Shown in pieces: positions 57,088-64,000 of a stretch of DNA of 64,000 nt (within the stretch, counting starts at the first letter, position 1; the number at the start of each line of letters is the position of its first letter). The position numbers and the translations under genes are program-made. Location of the stretch: NCBI RefSeq assembly GCF_033958435.1, contig NC_134138.1:22823098-22887097 (forward strand), read 5' to 3'. Source of the stretch: Carettochelys insculpta. Lineage: Eukaryota > Chordata > Testudines > Carettochelyidae. A model generated the notes under the pieces. It did not search any database, was not told the DNA's origin, and saw only the letters and a program-made list of their open reading frames with translations.

Positions 57088-57940
57088 CAGGGTGGGCAAT
57101 CTATGGCCCATGGGCCGCATCTAGCCCACGGGGCTCAGAGTTTCCCCACACACACACAGTAGGGAGTTGCCCCAAGGCTGGAGCACAAGGTTTGACTCCC
57201 AGCGGCAGGGAGGAGAGGAGCCCCAGGCCAGAGAAGCTGGGGTCGGATCTGGTCTGCAGGCACTACCAGGCATAGGGAGGAATCGGCTCTGTGCACTGCT
57301 GATCCCCCTACTCCCAGCTAGGGGAAGGCACCATAGAAAACTGCTCACCTGGTGGTTTTTCCCCTGCTGCTCCCATTGGCTGGAGTCATGGCCCGTGGGA
57401 GCAGGCAGGCAGTGCTGAAAGGAGCAGGGGCGCGCAGAGCCACCTATGCAGCTCCCCAGAGGCACATGTAGGTGCTCCCCATCGCCCTCACACACAATCC
57501 CTTCTGCCCAGACTCCCCCACACCCCTCTGGTACCCAACCTCCACCCAGATCCCCCACTCCATCTGCCTCCCGCACTCTACCTCCCTCTCGAACCTCACA
57601 CCCAGCCCCCTCCTGCAGCCTGCCTCCTGCTCAGACCCCACACACGTATCCCCAACCTCTCCTGCACCCTCCTGCATTTTTGACCTCACCCCACAGCCTG
57701 GGGGGCATGAAATGCACTAGCTTCAGACCCCAGGTAGAGTCCAGCTGGCCTGGGGGGAAGCCCTGACCCTCAGTTCTCCCTCCCCCAATCCTGAGGCAGG
57801 CACATAAGGTGAGAGGGGTGTCTCAGTCGGGGGAGTACATCACTGAGGGTTGTTTTTCCCCACTTCACACTTTTGTGGGGCCCCCAACTGCTTTTCCATG
57901 GGTCAGTGGCCTTCGACCCAAAAAAGGTTCCCCACCCCTG
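57088..57940. mobile_element. hAT element with perfect 8-bp target duplication
   Basis: CATTAGAT flanks both ends exactly (57080-57087 and 57941-57948). It begins CAGGGTGGGCAATCTATGG and the reverse complement of its end begins CAGGGGTGGGGAACCTTTT. The 853-bp interior is GC-rich with chance frames on both strands and no transposase, so it is non-autonomous. Confidence 0.92.
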
Positions 57941-57948
57941 CATTAGAT

Positions 57949-59599
57949 AATCCCAAAAGCATGGTTAAGTACGCCGGGCTAGCAGGGACTTTTATGCAGG
58001 ATACACTGAACGTTCTTTAGACAAAAAAGGCAAAACTACCTGATTAAAAAAACACAACAAGAAAGGATAAGCTCTAGGAGTAGAAAGAGAAGGCAGGCAG
58101 AAGCCCAGCAACTGAGTGGAATGGGGCTACCCAGTTCACTGTACCCAACATGGCATGTATGATTGCCAACCCCACAGGCAGGGGGCATTGCGTGTGCATT
58201 CGGTGTCAGGTCCATCTGGCCCCCAGAGACCATGTACAGGCTTTGGAGACCAGGGTGGCTCAAACGGAAGAATGAAAGGAGGCAGAGAGATGCTTAGATG
58301 AGATTTTCCAGAAAGCAGAAGGACAGTCCCAGCCCTGGTCTAAAAGCCTCTACGCTGTTGAGGAGGACAAAAGTCTCAGGGAAGGGGACCATCCAAACGA
58401 AGCAGAGGGAAACGATCCTTCCAGATGTTATCATGGTATCCTCTTGCACTGAGGACACCTCTTCAGGAGAGAGTTATTAGGAGGAGACAAGTGTTGCTAG
58501 TGGTGAATTCAATGAATTTTCACAGCAATACTCAGTACAATTACCCAAGAAAGAAAGCATCATTAGCAACAGGGGAAAGGAGTCTGCTGGGCTGCTGGGC
58601 TTTGTTGCTTTTCCTGAGTAACTGAGGAATTTCAGAGGCGGGGAAGGGTTAACAGAACTTGAGTTTAATCAGAAGAGCCAGGGAGGCAAGGACAAAGCTT
58701 TCACTCCCAACCATTCAACCCACTGCACCAGAACAATGAGAATCATCCCAAGCCAACTGAGGGAGGAGGGGACATGCTCGGTGCCTATGGAAGTCCAGTA
58801 CCATCCCTATGGCCTAGGAAGGTGGCTGAATTGCAGCCCTCTTTAGGAATTTTATTTTGGCTTGAGAACAAAGGTACAGACTGTTGACAGCTGACTCCAC
58901 AGCAGTACAGAATAGCATGTTTACATTGAACTACGAACAGGCTGGCAGCATCCCCATGCCCTATGATGTGGGAAAGCCAGGTTTGGGACTGGACTCTGGC
59001 TACTGGATCGCAGTGGCAAGTTAGATGCGACACCCAGGGACTTTAAGATGAAGATAATGGTTTTACACACACACGCACGCACCATGACAATGGCTTTGGT
59101 CCTCACAGGTATCTGTGCACCTTCTCTGCAGTACGAGAAAGGGTGTTACCTAGGACTTGTACACAGCAGCACTTACTTTGGTATACCTTAAGGTGCTCAG
59201 GGATGTGGACCCCCCGCCCCCCAACACACACACCCTGAGCGACATTAAGTAACATCAACCCGGTATGGACAGCATTTGGCTGGTGGCAGACGCTCTCCCA
59301 CCAACACAGCTAGCACCACTCAGAGAGGTGCAGTAACTATGCCAAGAGGACAGCTCTCGGCCAGCAGCACAAAGCACCTGCACTAGCAGTGCCTCCACAG
59401 CACAGCTGCAGTGGCACAGCCGCACTCCTGTAGCAACTGTAGTGGCAACTAGCCCTCAGGCTCTCAGAAAAATCAGACAGAGGAGGAACTCTCGGTTCCC
59501 TCTGGGTTAAGCAGGCGCCTCCGCATGACAGCTCACAGCAGTAATATTTCACCACTCCAGTTACAGATGGATGCCAAAGAACTATTAATGTTGACTAAA
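57949..59599. other. No recognisable gene or repeat
   Basis: Frames are short. A CA-rich stretch at 59065-59083 is the only simple repeat. No exon is recognised. Confidence 0.45.
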
Positions 59600-59795
59600 G
59601 GCTTGTCTACATGAGGCTACTTCTATGGTAGTTACAGCGGGCAATGCTCCCCGTGGACACCTCACTGTAAATTACCTGAATGGTTTTCTTATTCAGGAAC
59701 AAGAGTACCTATGTGGGGTTTTGTACCAGTACAGCTACAGCAGCATAATTCTACTCAAATAATTGTTCTCGTGAATTTCCCTGTGTACACAAGCC
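59600..59795. mobile_element. Short MITE with GGCTTGT ends
   Basis: It begins GGCTTGTCTACATGAGG and the reverse complement of its end begins GGCTTGTGTACACAGGG. About 196 bp. The termini resemble those of 10969-11402. Confidence 0.65.
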
Positions 59796-59811
59796 CATGT
59801 TTTACATCATC

Positions 59812-59959
59812 ACAGAATACAAGAACTGGACAGGACCTCAAGAGGTCATCAAGTCCAGTTCTATTCCCTCACAGAAGGGCCAAGCACCATCTAGACCATT
59901 CCTGTTAGATTATTTATCTATCCTGCTCTTAAATACCTCTAGTGATGGCGATTCTACAA
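59812..59959 (-). mobile_element. CR1 LINE 3' end, cut by a hAT
   Basis: CAGAATACAAGAACTGGACAG, AGAGGTCATCAAGTCCAG and AAATACCTCTAGTGATGGCG are the reverse complement of a CR1 3' end. It stops at the left duplication of the hAT. CR1 continuation after the hAT (from 61141) is not clear. Confidence 0.82.
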
Positions 59960-60141
59960 CAGGGATTCCCAACCTACGGGTCGGGACCCAAACATGGGTC
60001 ACCATTAGATTTGTTAAGGTCGCCAGCTGGGCAGTTCCCTGCTTCATGTGGCCATTAAAGAAGCCACATGCAGTTTCTCAATACTGCTGCTTCAGGCAGA
60101 TATCAATAGAGAAACAGCTCTCTCTATCACTAGAGGTAGCA

Positions 60142-60390
60142 AAGCAACAGACATGCAGCATTTTAAAGACTAACAAAATGATTTATTTGGTGATGAGCTT
60201 TCGTGGGACAGACCCATTTCATCAGATCAATCTCATTTCCCGTCTGTACTGGAAATGAGATTGATCTGATGAAGTGGGTCTGTCCCACAAAAGCTCATCA
60301 CCAAATAAATCATTCTGTTAGTCTTTAAAGTCACATTTCTGCTGCTTTGTTTTGCTGGAGTACAAACTAACACAGCTACCTCTGTGCTAC
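60142..60390. mobile_element. PLE hairpin inside a hAT
   Basis: Two opposed PLE tails form arms around a 10-nt loop at 60241-60250. Flanks CACTAGAGGTAGCA (60128-60141) and TACTAGAGATAGCA (60391-60404) differ at two positions and look like a 14-bp target duplication. There is no coding sequence. Confidence 0.8.
60257..60302 (+). ncRNA. Hammerhead-like motif, right arm of hairpin
   Basis: UGAU, CUGAUGA, extra A, GUGGG-UCUGU-CCCAC, AAAA, GCUC, AUCA. Stem II is perfect and UGAU/AUCA gives a 4-bp stem I, but GAAA is changed to AAAA. The opposed arm at 60189-60234 (minus strand) keeps GAAA but has a stem II mismatch. Confidence 0.45.
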
Positions 60391-61132
60391 TACTAGAGAT
60401 AGCAACTACCTTATGCTTAGTTGCTGAAAGCGTGAGTTAATTGGTTTTAAGGACTGTTACCTGCTGGGAGCAGGAGGGAGGGGGTGGAGGGAGGCTGCTG
60501 AAGAGGCTGCTGGAGGATGGGGAGTGTCTAAGGCTGCAGGGCACTTTGCGGCTGCAGGGTGGCGGTGGTGGCGGCTTGGAACTATTTTGTTTTCGGCCTC
60601 TGGAACATTTAAAAAATTGCTGTGTGGACCCCAGTGAAAAAAAGTTGGACGCCCCCCCACCTTATGCATTATAAAGACTGCTTCTGTGTTATTGATATTC
60701 CTAGTGATCCCAGGCAAGCCACTTAATAGCCTCAGAGTAATTTTCACCTACCTGCCCCTTCTATGTAGCTGATTTTTCAGTTTTTGTATGTGACTCCTCC
60801 CAGCCCCTCCAGCCTCAGACTGTGTGGTTTAAGCTGGGGGCACAGGGGAGCAGTTTGAGGACAAGTCTTTCCCCCACCACAACTCAGGTTAAGTATAATA
60901 ATAAAATAAGAAACTATAAGAAACAAACAGTGTTATTACTTTAACAACGTATTTTCCCTCTTTATGGAGTAACTATAAACATGCCGGGGCACAGTTTTAT
61001 ATTCTTGCCTCATGCGCAAAATTAGCTAGTTATGGCACTGTTTCCCTCCCCTGTTTTTGAATTGTCTTCAGTCACCAAGTCGTCCTGAATTATCAAAATG
61101 GGTCCCCGTCTGGAAAAGGTTGGGAACCGCTG

Positions 61133-61439
61133 CTCTACAATACTCCTAAGTGCTGGGTCTCAAAACAAACATACAGAAAGGCAAAACAGGCGTGGGTAAC
61201 GTGCCTCTCAATCTACTAACAGATATTAGATAATATTTATGCCTCAGGACCAAACGACAGACACAGCTTTCACCCTGGGGCCAAAAGTCCAAATACGTCA
61301 AGATGCTTGATCATAACCTTTAATAGGCGGAGGAGCTACTTGCTATTGGTCTTAGCAGCAAAGGCCAAGAAGCAATTACTACCATGTCTTCCCCACACTA
61401 CAAGGATTTTTATCACGTCAGTTGTTAGCATTTAGCTAA
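61133..61439. other. No recognisable feature
   Basis: Unassigned sequence after the hAT. Only short frames. Confidence 0.5.
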
Positions 61440-61710
61440 GCGCACAGCTTAATTTTTTTTTTTTTTTGTTAATTCCTAATGAGGACGAAGCTAAAAAGGT
61501 TAATTGACTTGCTCAAGTTCCTGGCTCCCAATCCTGTTCCTAATGCACACCTTTTCTCACACAGAAAACTGAACCCCAGGTCACCACTCCAGAATCCGTT
61601 CCCCACTTTGTCGTGCAACATATTTGCAGGTCCTGGGTACAGGAATGCAGGACTCTAATTTCTTCCTTGTGAGCTCTGATTTGCAGATAGCTTAGACACT
61701 CTTCCTATCA
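61440..61710 (+). repeat. Possible ancient SINE remnant
   Basis: After a T-rich run, AAAAGGTTAATTGACTTGCTC, AAGTTCCTGGCTCCCAATCC and CAGGAATGCAGGACTCTAAT have the order of the common amniote repeat with the motif GTGACTTGCTCAAGGTCACA. Strongly decayed. Confidence 0.35.
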
Positions 61711-61853
61711 GAATGCAGGAGTTCTGGGGCTTAACATGACCAAAGGACAAGAGTACCATGTCCAAGCAGTATTAGGGGCCACATTCTCAGCCACACTGAA
61801 GCTCATTTAAACTGCTTGAACTTTCACTTTGTTCTGTAGTATATTACTCTGTT

Positions 61854-61900
61854 TTAAAAAAAAAAAAAAAAGAAAAAGAAAAAAAAAGAAAAGAAAATGC
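61854..61900. repeat. A-rich simple repeat
   Basis: A long A run interrupted by single G. No adjacent transposon end is recognised. Confidence 0.85.
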
Positions 61901-61959
61901 TTGTAAATGCTCTTTTACTCCCATTTCTTGCTCACCGGTAAGTCTGCCTATCGACACAT

Positions 61960-62170
61960 CACCAGCCTCCAGCCTTACCGTGACTCGGCACGTGGTGAAA
62001 CGTCTATTCACCCATTCAGCACCTCACATCTGGACAACTGAAAAAAAAGTATTTTAACTACAGTCTCCTTAAAAAACTCCCACTTTCATATATACTTGGT
62101 GGGCAGGAATGATTCAAAATGCTGTGCCAGGCTGACTCACACCTCACCCCATCCTATCTCCCATCAGACA
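61960..62170 (+). repeat. Possible L2 LINE remnant
   Basis: CATCTGGACAACTG followed by ATTCAAAATGCTGTGCC and CTCACACCTCACCCC follows the order of the L2 ORF2 C-terminal region (LDNCN...IQNAAA). Frames are broken. It may be one element with the L2 3' end at 62600-62710. Confidence 0.45.
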
Positions 62171-62599
62171 CCTGAGCTTGGGGAAGTTAAGTAACGGCTG
62201 GGAAAGACTGCCAAGAGTCCAGTACATAAGAGCCATAGCAAGCAGCTCCAGGTGTTGACTGATGCACACTGATAGGGTCATTCGTGCCCAATGGCTATTT
62301 TGTGAAATACCCTGGACACACACTCATGGCAATTGGCCACTTGCACCAACTCCCTCCCACCTCTCTCTCACATCATCTTCCCTTCCGCCTCACTCCATGC
62401 TCTCCCTTTTCCCCCTGCAGAGCCCTCTGACCAGTTGCTGCTGCTACTTTCCTTTTATCCCAATGTCCTCTCAATTAAACCCCACCCTGAAAAATCAAAG
62501 AAACCCACAAGCATTTCATGGAACCAGCATGACATTCCTAAACCTTCCAATGGTTCACACAACTTTCATGTTGTGTCCTTTCCTCCCAACCCCAATTCT

Positions 62600-62710
62600 C
62601 TCCAGTCTACACTGTAAGCTCCTTTGCGGCAAGGACTCTCACTGTACAGTGCACACCACAACCGGGTCCAGCTTTGTGTGAGGGTCCTTATGTGCTAACA
62701 TAATACAAGT
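62600..62710 (+). repeat. L2 LINE 3' end
   Basis: CTACACTGTAAGCTCCTTTG, then CGGCAAGGACTCTCACTGTA, CAGTGCACACCAC and TAACATAATACAAGTGAATAA match the L2-type 3' end. Confidence 0.65.
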
Positions 62711-62786
62711 GAATAATTTAAAGATCTGTAATTTTCCTGAAGGAAAGCAGCACAGCAGGGTCCCTACAAGTATCTGTCCTCACTTC

Positions 62787-62981
62787 CTGTGTTCCCTGTG
62801 AACTAACAGCTTGGGCAGCCGCCCAGCAGAGAGTCAGGCGCTGCCCAGCTGATTTGCACAGCCCCCTGGCACCCAAAGCCAGCAGCATATGTTTCTACTG
62901 GTGGTGCACATCACCACAGCTCAGTGTATTAAACAAAATTTATTCCACCCATGGATGAAAAATAAATTAGAGGGAACCCTG
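62787..62981. mobile_element. hAT-like MITE, opposite orientation to 50639-50821
   Basis: The right end read in reverse is CAGGGTTCCCTCTAATTTAT, then ATGGGTGGAATAAATTTTGT, matching the left part of 50639-50821. The left end reads CTGTGTTCCCTGTGAAC. The target duplication is not clear. Confidence 0.6.
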
Positions 62982-63157
62982 CCCATTTTCAATCCAAAGT
63001 TTCCTTCCTGGGCTTCCATCGAGTTTTTTTCCATCCTGTTTTTTTCTAAACCTCCCATCCACTCTCTCCCCCCCACCCCTACTGTCTGACCATCTCTCCC
63101 AGCCTTCACTCAGTCATATACGATTCCACAGCAGGGAGTCCCTCCACGTCCATCTAA

Positions 63158-63414
63158 GGGCAGGTATACACTAGACCTTAAGGGTGATCCTAGACAGGAT
63201 ATTCCAGATCTGGCAACTGCATAGCTGGAATCGACATATCTGTGATCGACTTGTCTGGTTGTTCTCACTGAGGGAGGTCAACAGGAGAAACAGTCCCATC
63301 AACGTCCCTCACTCCTCGCGATAATAAGGAGTACAGGGCTTGACTGTCAATCCCCGACAGTCACACATCCCCACTAGGTATGCAAACTGAACGCTGGTTA
63401 GTGTAGATGTTCCC
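63158..63414. mobile_element. Turtle MITE with internal hairpin
   Basis: It begins GGGCAGGTATACACTAG and the reverse complement of its end begins GGGAACATCTACACTAAC, bordered by TAA and TTA. The block CTCACTCCTCGCGATAATAAG-GAGTA is an imperfect hairpin, shared in reverse with the MITE at 54045-54430. Confidence 0.65.
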
Positions 63415-63419
63415 TTAAT

Positions 63420-64000
63420 TTCTCACCCTGAGCCACCAATGCATCCCCTCTCTTATCTTTCCTGAGGGAAAGAGGGGCACAGAAACCCTCTAACACCATG
63501 GTGATCTGCAAACACTTTCCTCTGATGCATCCAGCAGTCACCTGGTTTGGTATGACTTATACTCCTACACCATGGCAAAGAGTCAGCTTTACAACCAAAG
63601 TGATAGCGAGGTAATAACAGCTACAGAGTGACTAAGGATGGGTGGCGTTTTATACAGATAAAAATAAGAAGAAAGGTCTGGGGGGGGAGGTCAAAGAAGA
63701 GGAGGAGAAAGAAGAAATTAGAGAAGGTTACCTAATCTAATCATGAGATCATGGAAAGTTATTTCCAGTTGGAGCGAAATTTTTTCAAAATGTGGGCATG
63801 CTTGGCCTGAAGCCACATTTACCACTTTGGACAATGATCTAATCTGATCTGCAAGCTATGGTCAAGCCTCATCTGTACTTTCCTGGAAGATCTTTAAGGA
63901 AAAGACAGGGTCTAGGGATATAAGGTTACAGCAGTGGGTATTCCTCCCCTTGCATTATGGTTGCAGCTCTGTCTCAGCATGCTGTTCAGGGGCATTGTTC
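63420..64000. other. No recognisable feature
   Basis: Short frames only. No repeat end or RNA gene that I can identify. Confidence 0.5.

Larger units (their letters stand above)
59960..61132. mobile_element. hAT element, second member of the 42857 family
   Basis: It begins CAGGGATTCCCAACC and the reverse complement of its end begins CAGCGGTTCCCAACC. Flanks TTCTACAA and CTCTACAA match at 7 of 8 bases. The right third aligns by eye with 43330-43646. A PLE hairpin lies inside (60142-60390). GC-rich sequence at 60470-60570 has chance frames only. Confidence 0.88.

Noticed and set aside
57121..57766. Genes in the overlapping frames
   Set aside because: Frames on both strands are proline- or glycine-rich by base composition and lie wholly inside a hAT element.

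Overview
This window looks like non-coding nuclear DNA of a non-mammalian amniote, most likely a cryptodiran turtle. The evidence is the repeat spectrum: many CR1 LINE pieces, a tRNA-derived SINE with a CR1-like tail (Cry type), many Penelope-like element (PLE) coding and tail fragments, hAT and Tc1/mariner-type DNA transposons, and old L2 and MIR remnants. This assignment rests on family recognition, not on a search. I find no convincing host protein-coding exon, rRNA or functional tRNA. Every recognisable protein is a decayed retrotransposon protein.

Positions 1-41713 are a tandem array of a unit of about 18.9 kb. Position 1 recurs at 18911 and 37793, and the copies are nearly identical, differing by scattered single-base changes and short indels. 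The last copy stops matching after 41713, which corresponds to 3924 in the first copy and 22833 in the second. The natural units are therefore probably 1-3924 (partial), 3925-22833 and 22834-41713, with the duplication junction at the 3' edge of a minus-strand PLE. Each unit carries, in order: two divergent 5'-truncated PLEs; old SINE/L2/hAT remnants; a MITE with a TAAG duplication; a nested PLE palindrome; a Tc1/mariner-type MITE; an L2 reverse-transcriptase remnant; a PLE tail; a hAT-like element; a perfect 14-bp hairpin; a MIR; and a tRNA-derived SINE.

Positions 41714-64000 are single-copy flank made largely of layered insertions. There are hAT elements with 8-bp target duplications at 42857-43646, 51037-51556, 57088-57940 and 59960-61132. 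A plus-strand CR1 sits inside a minus-strand CR1 (44409-46735), and another minus-strand CR1 lies at 49031-49790. A Tc1/mariner-type element lies between two inverted PLE tails (55010-55800). A PLE hairpin lies inside a hAT that itself sits in or beside a CR1 end (59812-61132).

The most notable biology is in the PLE tails. Many contain a hammerhead-ribozyme-like motif: CUGAUGA, one extra A, a stem II, GAAA, then a 4-nt segment followed by a strand that pairs with the sequence before CUGAUGA. Stem II differs between subfamilies by compensatory changes. Many of these tails lie as inverted pairs able to form long hairpins. The other main finding is the recent 18.9-kb tandem amplification itself, which needs to be separated from an assembly artefact.
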